Position numbers and translations under genes: made by a program. From positions 1 through 64,000 of the IMG/VR virus record IMGVR_UViG_3300020439_000003: DNA of 64,000 bases, one strand, 5' to 3'. Positions 10,501 to 18,587 of the stretch are shown one piece after another (positions within the stretch are counted from its first letter, which is position 1; the number at the start of each line of letters is the position of its first letter). Under the pieces are notes generated by a model. It saw only the letters and a program-made list of their open reading frames with translations, searched no databases and had not been told where the DNA came from. This DNA comes from a virus.

Positions 10501-11987
10501 TGAACGTAACCTCTTGCACCAGAAGAACGACCAATCAGAACTTCACCATCAATAATACTCTGTGAAGAAGAGAAGTTGATAGCAGTGAACATCTGGATAT
10601 CAAAGAGGAAGCACTTGTACTTCGCTCCATCAACTTCAAGTTGCAGGACTCTTGCTTTACCAATCAGGTTGCCCTGAGCAGTTTGAGAAGGACCAGCACC
10701 TGACCAGTTGTCTCTAAGGTCAACAGTCTGATAACAATGAGTAACACCCTCACCAGACAGTCTTGGCCAACCCCAGATATCATATACCTCTACTGCCTGA
10801 GACAGGTCAACAGGGATGATCTGGTTTTGACGACCAACAAAGGTACGTGGTTTTGGTGCATCAACATAGGTAGATGCAAGCAGTGAAGTTCTATATCCTT
10901 TTACATATGCTTTACCAGGTCCAACTTCCAAGGCAGCAAAGTTCTCAGATGCTGTTTGCCCAGCAGGACTGGTTTGACCAGGAAGATATACACCATTGTT
11001 GAACTGATCGTTCAGGTGCTCTCTTGCACGAACATCGAAGGTATCGACAACGTAGTCGCCATGTGTTTCAAACGTTCTACGAGCAATCGACTTCTCGATC
11101 TCGTTATATTCCGTACGGTCAACAAAGTTCTCAACAGTCGAGTTCCTGATGCGAAGCAGTTCGATGAAGTTTTTGTCAGTGTCGTCATCGATTGGCTTCT
11201 TAACAAGTTGTGTCTTGATTCTGAATCGGTGACCACCAGGAGCAGAGTAGTTGGACGAACCAATGGCATTGTCCGTAAGTGACGGATCATCCTCAGGTGT
11301 GATAATTGATTCGCTAACTTCAAATCCAACTCTGTAACTTGGGTTATTATCGTACTGTTCAAGAATAATATATGCAGACTGAATATCAACAAAGTGACCA
11401 CGGATAAAGTAGACACCTTCACTAATATAAGCAGTGGATCCAACTTCACTGGCATTTACAGGAAGCAGCTGAGCAAAAGGAGATCCAACTTCGATCAAAC
11501 TGTTACCGAAGGTGATCTCATCTTCAACGATCAACTGTTCGTTGTTCTGGAATTTCTTAGTCGTTACATCAGAAGTAGTGTCCCCAGACTCCACATATTT
11601 GATGTAGAACGTGATGTATCCACGAGAAGAATCAGTAGCAGGAATCGAGTAAAGGACTTTCGCTTTGATGCCCGTCGTCAGACCTTCAATGATTTTGCCA
11701 CTCAGTTGAGTTCTGTATGTCTCAACATCAACTCCCAAGAATGATTGCTGGATTAGAATACAATCCACGTTGAGGTCATAACCCACCTGTCCTGGGATGA
11801 CCATAGCACCTTCCTTGAATAGGTGCTGACCCATTGCTTCGATCTGGTTTTGCAGGATCGATTGCATGGTCGTAAGTTCCCTTGCCTGAATTGGGAATCC
11901 AGGTCGGAAGAGAACTCTATAAAAGTTTTTATCCTTATCGAAATCGTCGAAATAAGGAGCAATGTTTAGATTAGTATTCTGGGGCAT
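4548..11987 (-). CDS. DUF4815-family virion structural protein
   Basis: 2479 residues. The N-terminus (APYFDDFDKDKNFYRVLFRP ... QARELTTMQSILQNQIE) matches the DUF4815 domain of T4-like cyanophage structural proteins. A GR(S/T)(S/N)(G/N)AR(G/A)-V motif recurs at least three times. Residues about 1333-1416 are extremely arginine-rich, followed by a conserved-looking block STFIPWIRSRNVAFDVER. It starts 3 nt after the gp8 stop. In T4 this position holds genes 9-12, none of which I can recognise, so this protein may form the peripheral baseplate or fibre network in their place (inference). It ends in an ATGA overlap with a small coiled-coil gene. Confidence 0.85.
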   Translation of the reverse strand: MPQNTNLNIAPYFDDFDKDKNFYRVLFRPGFPIQARELTTMQSILQNQIEAMGQHLFKEGAMVIPGQVGYDLNVDCILIQQSFLGVDVETYRTQLSGKIIEGLTTGIKAKVLYSIPATDSSRGYITFYIKYVESGDTTSDVTTKKFQNNEQLIVEDEITFGNSLIEVGSPFAQLLPVNASEVGSTAYISEGVYFIRGHFVDIQSAYIILEQYDNNPSYRVGFEVSESIITPEDDPSLTDNAIGSSNYSAPGGHRFRIKTQLVKKPIDDDTDKNFIELLRIRNSTVENFVDRTEYNEIEKSIARRTFETHGDYVVDTFDVRAREHLNDQFNNGVYLPGQTSPAGQTASENFAALEVGPGKAYVKGYRTSLLASTYVDAPKPRTFVGRQNQIIPVDLSQAVEVYDIWGWPRLSGEGVTHCYQTVDLRDNWSGAGPSQTAQGNLIGKARVLQLEVDGAKYKCFLFDIQMFTAINFSSSQSIIDGEVLIGRSSGARGYVHSAAADYAMLHQVSGQFQVGEVIERDGRVLDTCAAVFSYEQSDIRQLVGYDTPTGSTIIFTASLALNESIALTGKTITVDKANDITGFDTAFAADLRPGDVISPVATDNKGSTSLRVTRIDGTNIGFTALNRKSSGTTPVFDFGLQEAKLDNSLIKNGGNIANQEYNATQFTRLRPVFTQKNTRDGELAIDMPKKAIKAISDESFISIRTFANKQLSSGDVSFTLPENEQFTTLDGENYILAIETGSNTHTGYGWSPGTVIDIENESEKQNPTISVSFGANRQSLQITGINNGSGGTSNISRVTLTAAVSVNTVSKKIKTAAKMRTMKVIRTRNQNDVLNYGLSFGNLYGTRIEDEEISFALNDVYKLHAVYESTDEQDAQVPYVVLTENVYFDNGSVVVGRTSNARGRVVSFNSNNNRLYIVNLSAETFQTGETIDGFDDELNKLVAVIEDGDGSVEKGSRDITGNFELEPNITPFFYGVSKLIRKAGTSEPKRKLAVVFDYFIHEASGDYFSNQSYTGINFSEIPKYRTERNSKDLTDAIDFRPAVGELASGSGTVEQPYYTNCKSLDFDSRVFTSTGGAGGSTIFNLPKVEEQFRADYEYYLPRQDKLFMTHDGELKLSMGVPNEDPPEADNIDNAMLLAKIQYEPYVYDVEEDILITLHQQRRYTMEDIGNMDRRLQSLEYYTSLSLLETDARNVKAYDGDGFDRLKNGFMVDDFTDHSTSATEDDDYKCSLDFTEGVLRPSHFTQNVSLEFNKTGSSNVVFHGDRLLRRGKGGANILTLPFVEEAVIVQPYASRMENVNPFNVFTFIGRIDLLPASDDWVDTRRVPARVTSIEGNFQATRRRFRTNNRGFAPVQWRAWRTAWTGTRRTNGRTWRETSFRRGVPRRVMRSQTTVTTRRQVRSGTRIRVVPRVDRRSLGDSVIDSTFIPWIRSRNVAFDVERIKPKTRMYCFFDGDNVMQYITPKLIELVKNSSEDPSTNETPFVIGETVIGLNSGCRLRVVAPNDGLTTNPYTSTNDTLPDSYASQTPILNIDINRMAAQTQGAAYGNVAVGEVLVGRTSGARAVVKDRRLISDLLGIVKGTFFIPNPRRNSNPRWATGTRVMRLTSSETDSRLPGAVDSAAEAEYSARGTLNTVQENILAVRNARIVRDTVRDRRTVRSVRTNTRQVGWWDPLAQSFLLEAVGGSFVTGVDIFFATKDQKIPISMQIRPMENGYPTKDILPFSDCTLIPSQVEISENASIATRFVFPAPVYIPESEEHCFVLFSDSNEYKVWISRMGDIDITGTRTISEQPYAGVLFKSQNASTWTADQYEDLKFNLYRAKFDTNVTGSAVFNNAQLGPGNDGLASLINNPISTIQPKQEITLVTGTSYNFTVGARLIQTPSNAQATVLEFDSVSNPQKLTVTDITGTFVQGIVDNQNNITNGLKSSQSTVSLVMSTVNNGTFEAGDVITGSSSGATATVTAYDSGTSTITANYVDKQFDTANDTLSEPGGVSGTISSASYSGDSYTAYPVSQPSLRTVDKKVVVAHPNHGMHNRSNNVEIKNVESEVGSTTLTSNLSSTATTLSVANAGSFHKVINGKPISTTNPGYLMLVGEDQKATGLRPPTPPGGDDDATEAWRCVMHVIEKKEIIAYSAISDNGKEITVAPSGRGITSDVMNTGAALSWDAETVVQCYNLDGIPLTEINKVHTGIGDPTLDTYSITTQSVASVGIVTGGPNVSASQNIPFELITPTIQILQFKETDISPTLNTTSGTSIGDGGQIVDQASFVNNGTYDEIQLNEENYYDNPRIIASDINEANKLEGSKSLTLRISMTTEKENLSPVIDLDRVSVITTSNRINQWPGGPQVLGLQSEIDTTSDVSLLNQGDQNDAVYLTKIAQLANVSRSIRLMISMQRFGDSNIDVYYRTRKPGSDKPIQESGFIKVPVPEVGSSNVGEEEWEDFEYTVEGEEFQAFQIKIVMKSKNQAKVPLIKDLRAIAFAS

Positions 11988-11990
11988 CTC

Positions 11991-13526
11991 TTAGAACTCG
12001 ATTACGATTTTGATATCTTCAATTTGGTCGCCAGCACGAGAAATCGCGCCTCTGTTATCTATGTAGATGATTTCGCCAGAGTTCGGTTCGATCTCAGGTT
12101 TGGCATAACCGTTAGTGAAGGACATACCCAAGTCATACTCAGTGTTGTTAATAACACGAGTAGAGACACCAGACACAACTGGGAAGTTGATATCAGGGTC
12201 TGCTGATGTACCAGAGGTAGAACCCGTCACTGGGTTACCTCCTTCAAACTCGGTAAGGTTACCAGTGATTTCTGGGAACACACCATCAATTCTGTTCTGA
12301 TAGTATTTAAGAACTTTGGTAGTAGCGTTCCAGGAAATGACACGACCACGGGCAGTTACCTGCTGACCACCAACCGTTCTGGACTGAGTAATAATCTCGT
12401 CAGTTTGGAACTGACCAGTAAAGGTTGGAGAGAAGATAACAGCACGAGTAGCAGACAACGTAATCGCAGACGTTAGTTCTGTCGTACCATACTGGTTAGG
12501 ATTGATAACGAGACCAATACGGCGATAGTCGTTATCAGTAGGGAAGTCACCCGATCCTTCATCGTAGGTAAACTTCGTGTTGATCATCACTCTGTAACCA
12601 CCAAGTTCCTTGGTAGGATCAGAACCATGACCAGTGTCAGGAGGAATAATAACGTCAATAGCAGCACCTGTTCCAGTACCAGCACCAATACCGTTGACCT
12701 CATCGATCACGATCTTACCGAAGGTGTAACCAGAACCACCAGAAGTCACAGTTGCCGAAACAACCTTACCACCGTCAACCACCAGAGAAACACGACCACC
12801 AACGCCGTCGCCCTTGATGGGAACGTTTTCATAGGTGCCGTTGTTGTATCCAGTACCAGACGCTTGAATGACCACAGTGTCGATCTCACCACCGACAGCA
12901 TCACCAGTCACAGCAATATCGCTGAGTACAGGCATGTAATCATTCGAGAAGAATTTCAGAACCTGACCAACAGGGATCGTATAAAGATACTTCCAACGGT
13001 AGCCATCAGCAGTGGTAATAATTGAAGTGGAGGTGCCAGTAGGCTCAACAGTAGAAGGTTTACCGTTAGGATCAGAAGGACTGGTGCCGTTGTAAATGCA
13101 CTTGTATACTTGGTACTGCGAGTTAACAACGTAGAAATCTGCGTCGTAAAGTTTCGTAGCACCCGACGATGCCGTCTTGGTGGAGGAGTAATCATGGCGA
13201 TACATATCATAAACGTAACCCAGACCACCAGTGGTTTGTTCTGGGGGTGTCCAGTCAATACGACGAACAACTTGAATCGTGTCATTTGCAAGAACACGCT
13301 TCAAGGAGATCATGTCGGAAAACGTATCACTAAACTCTTGGAACGAGTCAATAGGAGTCGGCGGTGCGTTTTCGTTGTCCCATTCTTGGGGACGACCAAT
13401 GAAAACGTACAGACGGTCTCTATTAGAACCCGCTACAAGGTCAGACTGCGTAGGGTCGGCACCCTCCAACGACTTAATAAATCGTTTCGCAGTAAAAATC
13501 CTAAATTGGTCGGTGAGAAGTGCCAT
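11991..13526 (-). CDS. 8: Baseplate wedge protein gp8
   Basis: 511 residues against 334 in T4. It keeps T4 gp8 landmarks in order: FIGRPQEW, APPTPIDSFQE, VVRRIDWTPP, YQVYKC, ADGYRWKYLYTIPVG, and the C-terminal GEIIYIDNRGAISRAGDQIE then IVIEF. The extra length is in the middle (about residues 205-300), where Gly-rich GSGY repeats like those of the neighbouring proteins are inserted. gp8 is part of the wedge that surrounds the hub. A late promoter octamer lies 23 nt upstream of the ATG, and the leader contains AGAAGG as ribosome site. Confidence 0.9.
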   Translation of the reverse strand: MALLTDQFRIFTAKRFIKSLEGADPTQSDLVAGSNRDRLYVFIGRPQEWDNENAPPTPIDSFQEFSDTFSDMISLKRVLANDTIQVVRRIDWTPPEQTTGGLGYVYDMYRHDYSSTKTASSGATKLYDADFYVVNSQYQVYKCIYNGTSPSDPNGKPSTVEPTGTSTSIITTADGYRWKYLYTIPVGQVLKFFSNDYMPVLSDIAVTGDAVGGEIDTVVIQASGTGYNNGTYENVPIKGDGVGGRVSLVVDGGKVVSATVTSGGSGYTFGKIVIDEVNGIGAGTGTGAAIDVIIPPDTGHGSDPTKELGGYRVMINTKFTYDEGSGDFPTDNDYRRIGLVINPNQYGTTELTSAITLSATRAVIFSPTFTGQFQTDEIITQSRTVGGQQVTARGRVISWNATTKVLKYYQNRIDGVFPEITGNLTEFEGGNPVTGSTSGTSADPDINFPVVSGVSTRVINNTEYDLGMSFTNGYAKPEIEPNSGEIIYIDNRGAISRAGDQIEDIKIVIEF

Positions 13527-13548
13527 CTTTTAGAAATTACCTTCTTTT

Positions 13549-13556
13549 TATTTATG
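13549..13556 (-). promoter_or_regulatory. Late promoter variant CATAAATA
   Basis: The minus strand reads ACATAAATAAAAAG, one base off the T4 late octamer. It lies between the stop of the 628-aa gene and the gp8 start, leaving a leader of about 16 nt that contains an AGAAGG ribosome site. The same octamer at the same spacing precedes the fibre gene at 16939. Confidence 0.65.
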
Positions 13557-13559
13557 TGT

Positions 13560-15446
13560 TTACTCAGGCTCCTTTCTCACAAGGTTAGTGTACTCTTGCG
13601 AGACAAACGTGCCGTTTGCACCACTTCCGCCACCAGTAATAGTATCGGAGGTAGTAAATTTATAGGTATTGCCGTTGTTGGTTATACCTGTAACCTTCAC
13701 GGTCTTATAACCATACGCATCTGCTTCTGATTGAATCTCAGCAACGGTAGCAGTTACACCAGTCACAGAACCTGTAACAGTTTCTCCTACTGTATAGTTA
13801 CCACCTGCATGGTTTTTGATTTTGATAGTGGATGCTGAGACGTGTTCGACTCCATCGTCAAGTTCACCAGCAGTTTGCACAGAAGCAGTAAGGGGCACAA
13901 GACTTGAATCATACAGTTGATCTCCCACTTGGAATAAGGTTGTGTTTTGTCCACCGACAGTTTCTTCAATACCGTAAAGGGTGGAAGCAATACCACCATC
14001 TAAACTGATTTCATCTTCAAAGTCTGTACCAGTATTTACCAAGTCAGGAATACCATCACCTGCACCATCCAACTCATCATCATCTTCAAACTTGAATCCT
14101 TCTAAGACACTAATCGGATTCTCAAAGGTGATGATAGATGAATTCTCATCTTCTACCAGAGGGTGTGGTCCAACACCAGTACCAGACGACGCTGATGTAC
14201 CAGCAATGAATTGAATCACCGAAGTCTTTTCATTAGATCTACCACCATCAATAAACGCCAGTTCATCAACTTGGAAAATTAAGAATAGTTCTCTGGTTGA
14301 AGGACGCCAGTCATAAACGATGGCAACCTTGTTAGATTTGTCTTCTTGTACTCTTCTAATACGGTCAGCAACAGTAAAGTTGTAACCAGATCCACCACCA
14401 GGTAGATCAGCAAGACCATCCAAAATAACACGTTGGTCATAACGGAAGTTAATACCTCTATCACATCCAGTGAAGGAGATAGGTGTCTTACCTGTATATC
14501 TAACAATCTCTCTGCCGATCTGGAACTTACCAGAACCAGGGAAAGCATTAGTAGTTTCAACATACATCGTAGTATCCGTTGCTGTTGCATCACGGATAAG
14601 AGCACTGATCTCATAGAAGGAGGAGACCAGTGAAGTTCTATTACGTTGTGTGCGAATCAGGTTCGTATCTCTGGTGAAGATAACCTGAGGGGGAGATGTA
14701 TATCCACCACCAGAATTGAGTAGATCGATTGATTCAATTCTACCCAGATTGATAGTTGCTTCTGCCTGAGCACCAGATCCACCACCACCAATAATCTGAA
14801 TCAGAGGAGGAGTCTCAAAGAACTCACCAGGGTTGGTAATATTGATTGCTTCGATCTTACCGAACTGATTAACCTCAGCAACACCTTCGGCATTCTGTCC
14901 ACCACCACCAGAAATAACAATAGTAATATCTTCGGCGGTATAGTTTCTACCATTGTTCTCAACGGCAAGACCAGTTACCTGACCAGTAGTAGGAATAAGT
15001 TCAGCACCAGACCCACCACCACCTTCAAGTCTGGCAGTAGCATTAAAATAACCATCACCAGGTCTAGTCACCTGAATGTAATTTACAGATCCAGCAGGTG
15101 CAAGAATAGTAGTTCCATCAGGACCATATTGATCTTCTTCCCAAAGCACAATGTTTGCATCTGCTTGGGTGATACCAGCATCAGTAGAATCGATAACCAA
15201 ACGCAAGGGATTATATCCTTCACCAGGATCGATTACATCAACAGATAAGATCTCTCCATTGTCTGCAATGTTTGCTCTCAGAACAGCGTCTCTAATCGGG
15301 GTGCCGCAGTTGCCAATAGACAATTTTGGTGGATCGTTGGGATCATACCCACTTCCACCATTTGTTACAATTACGTCCTTTACACCGTATACACTATTGA
15401 ATACGGGACGAATTGCTGCACCTGATCCTGGGACTGTTCTTGGCAT
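13560..15446 (-). CDS. Structural protein with GGSGY beta repeats
   Basis: 628 residues. The first half is repeats of the form V-NGGSGY---PP---I-GGGGSGA-A (about six, residues 25-280), the same repeat found in the giant protein. The second half contains a WRPSTRELFLIFQVDELAFI segment and acidic stretches. Its ATG shares bases with the stop of the fibre gene upstream (TAATG), so the two are coupled. No enzymatic motif. It lies between fibre and gp8 genes, so it is probably a baseplate or fibre component; the exact role is unknown. Confidence 0.75.
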   Translation of the reverse strand: MPRTVPGSGAAIRPVFNSVYGVKDVIVTNGGSGYDPNDPPKLSIGNCGTPIRDAVLRANIADNGEILSVDVIDPGEGYNPLRLVIDSTDAGITQADANIVLWEEDQYGPDGTTILAPAGSVNYIQVTRPGDGYFNATARLEGGGGSGAELIPTTGQVTGLAVENNGRNYTAEDITIVISGGGGQNAEGVAEVNQFGKIEAINITNPGEFFETPPLIQIIGGGGSGAQAEATINLGRIESIDLLNSGGGYTSPPQVIFTRDTNLIRTQRNRTSLVSSFYEISALIRDATATDTTMYVETTNAFPGSGKFQIGREIVRYTGKTPISFTGCDRGINFRYDQRVILDGLADLPGGGSGYNFTVADRIRRVQEDKSNKVAIVYDWRPSTRELFLIFQVDELAFIDGGRSNEKTSVIQFIAGTSASSGTGVGPHPLVEDENSSIITFENPISVLEGFKFEDDDELDGAGDGIPDLVNTGTDFEDEISLDGGIASTLYGIEETVGGQNTTLFQVGDQLYDSSLVPLTASVQTAGELDDGVEHVSASTIKIKNHAGGNYTVGETVTGSVTGVTATVAEIQSEADAYGYKTVKVTGITNNGNTYKFTTSDTITGGGSGANGTFVSQEYTNLVRKEPE

Positions 15447-16939
15447 TAGACTACAACGATATTACCGACCATGAGAGAGTGAATGTTGCACTGATACACA
15501 TATGTTGTACCAGCAGCAAGACTCATTGGAACTGTCCAGAATTGGACACTATTGATAGAACCAGTGGTTCCACTGATCTGAGATCCACCATCAGAAACTC
15601 TGAGTTCTAATGGGTGACTTGTGCCAGTAGTATTATCAAATCTGTATGTGAATCCGCGATACACATAAATCGTAGGATCACTTGCATCTGTGGCAATGCC
15701 AGGACCATTCACAGTGTACGCTGTGCTACCAGAAGCACTGAAAGTAAAGTTCAGAGCAGGAGATGCTACTTCGATGAAGTCTGTGTCTCCTTTAATGATT
15801 GACTGTCCTTCGTTTGCACTAGGTAATGTGAAAGTATTAGTGATTGTAACCGTGTTCCCAGAGATCGAAGTATCGATCCCATTGCCACCAACAATCGAGA
15901 TAGTAGAATCAGCGGCATTAGCAGTATAGACATTGCCCAGGTCTGCTGAAATCTTTTGGAGGACATTCTGAACTACGTTAGGAGCGTCGTTGGTGATAGT
16001 AATAGCACCAGCGTTTAGGTTGGTAGAAATACCAGACCCACCAGTGAATGTCAGTTGATCAGTGACAGTGGTTGCAGTCGTAGTACCATTATCAGCACCG
16101 AAAGTAGTGAAGACATTCTGATCCAGATCACCCAATGTACCAGTCATGTCGATGGTAAGTGTGTCACCAGACATTGAGGTAGAGATGTTCGTACCACCAA
16201 CAATGTTGAGAGTGTCGTTAGCAGCAGAAGCAGTTGTTGTTCCTGTGTCACCTGTGAAGGTTTCAAAGAGGTTTTGAGTGGTTCCACCACCGCCACCACC
16301 AGAACCTTGCAGATCATTACCAGGTTCCCATTTGCTGTTAGCAGCACTCCATTTCAGAACCTGTCCATCAGAGGGACCACCATTAACAGTGGTATCAACG
16401 TCAGCAAGAACAGTAATACTTTGGTTCTCATCTACCAGGGGGACCCAAGCGGCAGAGTGAGCAAAATATGCTTTGCCAGTGCCATGAACGTGAGCAAGCA
16501 TACCGTGATGGTTAGTCGCATCAGGAAGGTCGCCCAGAGTAGCGTAAGGGGCATACCATTTGAGATATCCATCATCACCATCGATGTAAGTGTAAGCAGA
16601 TCCAGACCCACCTGCCCAGAGTTTGATATCCCCAGTTCCAGTTTGATAAATTACGATATTGTCAGTTCCATCAGACACGATCTGATGACCATTAGTATCC
16701 AGGTTACCAGTCAGCGTGTCAAAGTTTCCAGCACGAAAAGCAGCACTAGGTGACGTGCCCCATTTCAGAACCTGACCCTCAGTAATACCAGAACCAATAT
16801 CAAACAAGATATCAGTTTGGTTACCTAGTTTCTCATAGAGTTCATTAAAATTGGAGTTCGCTTTGATGGCACCATCACGGAGGGTATCACCCGTTCCGTC
16901 ATTCGCCGCAGAACCAATGCCAATCGTCTGTTTTGCCAT
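15446..16939 (-). CDS. Tail-fibre-like protein with cupredoxin-like C-terminal domain
   Basis: 497 residues. The N-terminus carries NDGTGDTLRDGAIKANSNFN then ELY (residues 13-36), a leader common to cyanophage fibre proteins. The middle is repeated Thr/Gly-rich beta segments (TFTGDTGTTTASAANDTLNI type). The last 100 residues look like a cupredoxin: a Tyr-rich strand, H442 in SHPLEL, then C484-x2-H487-x2-M490 in YQCNIHSLMVG, the four ligand types of a type-1 copper site. Preceded by a CATAAATA late promoter 23 nt upstream and an AAGAAG ribosome site. Probable adsorption role; copper binding is inference. Confidence 0.8.
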   Translation of the reverse strand: MAKQTIGIGSAANDGTGDTLRDGAIKANSNFNELYEKLGNQTDILFDIGSGITEGQVLKWGTSPSAAFRAGNFDTLTGNLDTNGHQIVSDGTDNIVIYQTGTGDIKLWAGGSGSAYTYIDGDDGYLKWYAPYATLGDLPDATNHHGMLAHVHGTGKAYFAHSAAWVPLVDENQSITVLADVDTTVNGGPSDGQVLKWSAANSKWEPGNDLQGSGGGGGGTTQNLFETFTGDTGTTTASAANDTLNIVGGTNISTSMSGDTLTIDMTGTLGDLDQNVFTTFGADNGTTTATTVTDQLTFTGGSGISTNLNAGAITITNDAPNVVQNVLQKISADLGNVYTANAADSTISIVGGNGIDTSISGNTVTITNTFTLPSANEGQSIIKGDTDFIEVASPALNFTFSASGSTAYTVNGPGIATDASDPTIYVYRGFTYRFDNTTGTSHPLELRVSDGGSQISGTTGSINSVQFWTVPMSLAAGTTYVYQCNIHSLMVGNIVVV

Positions 16940-16961
16940 CTTCTTACAGTTTGTACGTTGT

Positions 16962-16969
16962 TATTTATG
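16962..16969 (-). promoter_or_regulatory. Late promoter variant CATAAATA
   Basis: The minus strand reads CAACATAAATAACAACG. It overlaps the TAA stop of the YHYH gene and lies 23 nt upstream of the fibre ATG at 16939, the same geometry as the gp8 promoter. Confidence 0.65.
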
Positions 16970-18572
16970 TTGCGTCAAAAGACACAGTGGTGGAGTCAAG
17001 AGTAGATTCGGTAGAATCGAACGAATCTGCGCTACCACCAGAGAATCCAGTGACAGTCAAAGTCGCAATTTCAGTTTGTAGTGGGGAGTTAGTTGCAGGG
17101 GTTGCACCAACAGGTCCACTAATTTCGCAACGGAATTTATACCCTGTCATATAAGACAGAGCAGTAAACGCATACGAATTGCTGGTTGCACCAGTCAGAA
17201 CTGCAAAGGAGAAACCACCATCAGTAGATCTGTACCATTGATATCGTTTGGGTCCATCTTCGGGACTGATTGCAGCGGTAACCGTAAAGGTAACCAACTG
17301 TCCACTTCCAATCGTGGCGTTCTGTGGTTGCAGAGCGATCTGAATCGTTGCAGGGATAACAGTTCCGCCGCCACCGCCAGGAGGTGGTGGTGGGGGTGCA
17401 GCACCATTGTTTGCTGGTTGATCAAGAGTCTCACGAGAAGTAAGACCAACCATGTATGGGAACATAGGAACCAGGTTCTGCTCACTATCTAATTCAGTAG
17501 ATAAGAAGTAAGCATATGTGCCATTTGGATATTCAGGAGTAACACAAAAACGTCCATTATGGTAGTCGAGGTTACCTAGACCCTCAGAATACTCCCAGTC
17601 CTGCATCAGAGCGCCTGCTGGGGGGTTCTGCTGGGACGATCCATAGTCTGGTCTACCTGCCGCTTCTTCTGACTTAATACGATAAGAAGTAGTTGCTAAA
17701 CCAATCTCACTATTATTGTTCCAAGGATCACTATAAAAGTAAGGTCCATATACGGGGAATCCATCAAAGGCAATACCAACAAGTTTGGAATGACCATCAG
17801 GATGTCTTAGGTTGTCACCGTTATACTGAGAAGAACCATAGTAGTCATTGTAAGTTGACATGATGGCATTATCTTTCCAGCATTCTAGGAACTCAGTATC
17901 GTGATAATGATACTGCCCAGTTACTTCTGGATGTCCACCACAATTATCTTCACCAAAATCTACTGGTGAATTGGGGAAGTGCGCGTTCCAGTTGAATCCT
18001 GTTGGTGGGTTGCCTCCACTTCCAGCCGATGGATTGAAGAAGACAACACCATTAGCAGCAATACCGATAGCTCCAAGCGGAGTTGCCACTCTACCGTTTC
18101 TCTGGTCATAATAGTTGTAAGTTCCTGAATGTGCTTCTCTCGTGTATTCCACGATGAGTTGCAAGTATGTACTACTAGCACGCCAGAATTCACCAGCAGT
18201 TGCAGTTTGTGCAGTACCTTTGTATATAAAGACTTGCTTCTTTTCGTCTGCTGTACCAGCATCAAACACGAAAAGAATTCTATCGCCAACACGGATAGAA
18301 CCAGTTGTCTCTGTACCTAGAAGACCATTATCCTCTACGCTCAGAGGGATCTCAATAATATATCCATTCTGTGTGAAGGTATTACTGTCGAATGCTCTGG
18401 TAACACCAAACGTTCCGCCTCTAAAATAAAAATCATGGTCAAAGTCCTGCTCAGTAACCGCATTAGGGTTATCAGCATTAGGAAACGTACCATAGGCGAC
18501 GGGATTGGGTAAACCATTCGCCGAAACGTCTATGATACGGGTGCCTGCGTTATAAGTAGCGGTTCCTGCCAT
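16965..18572 (-). CDS. YHYH-domain and Ig-like structural protein
   Basis: 535 residues. Residues about 160-390 form a YHYH-type domain: GQYHYHD at 219-225, then HSKLVGIAFDGFPVYGP around 261-277 and the closing YHNGRFCVTPEYPNGTYAYF motif. A linker of six prolines and five glycines (about 394-405) leads to an Ig-like domain (about 410-510) with QPQNATIGSGQLVTFTV and YQWYRST strands. Both modules also occur in the giant protein immediately upstream. YHYH domains occur in secreted proteins of unclear function. A weak AATAAATA lies 13 nt before the start. Role: virion surface protein, inferred from position. Confidence 0.8.
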   Translation of the reverse strand: MAGTATYNAGTRIIDVSANGLPNPVAYGTFPNADNPNAVTEQDFDHDFYFRGGTFGVTRAFDSNTFTQNGYIIEIPLSVEDNGLLGTETTGSIRVGDRILFVFDAGTADEKKQVFIYKGTAQTATAGEFWRASSTYLQLIVEYTREAHSGTYNYYDQRNGRVATPLGAIGIAANGVVFFNPSAGSGGNPPTGFNWNAHFPNSPVDFGEDNCGGHPEVTGQYHYHDTEFLECWKDNAIMSTYNDYYGSSQYNGDNLRHPDGHSKLVGIAFDGFPVYGPYFYSDPWNNNSEIGLATTSYRIKSEEAAGRPDYGSSQQNPPAGALMQDWEYSEGLGNLDYHNGRFCVTPEYPNGTYAYFLSTELDSEQNLVPMFPYMVGLTSRETLDQPANNGAAPPPPPPGGGGGTVIPATIQIALQPQNATIGSGQLVTFTVTAAISPEDGPKRYQWYRSTDGGFSFAVLTGATSNSYAFTALSYMTGYKFRCEISGPVGATPATNSPLQTEIATLTVTGFSGGSADSFDSTESTLDSTTVSFDAT

Positions 18573-18587
18573 TGACTTTTTAGTTAT

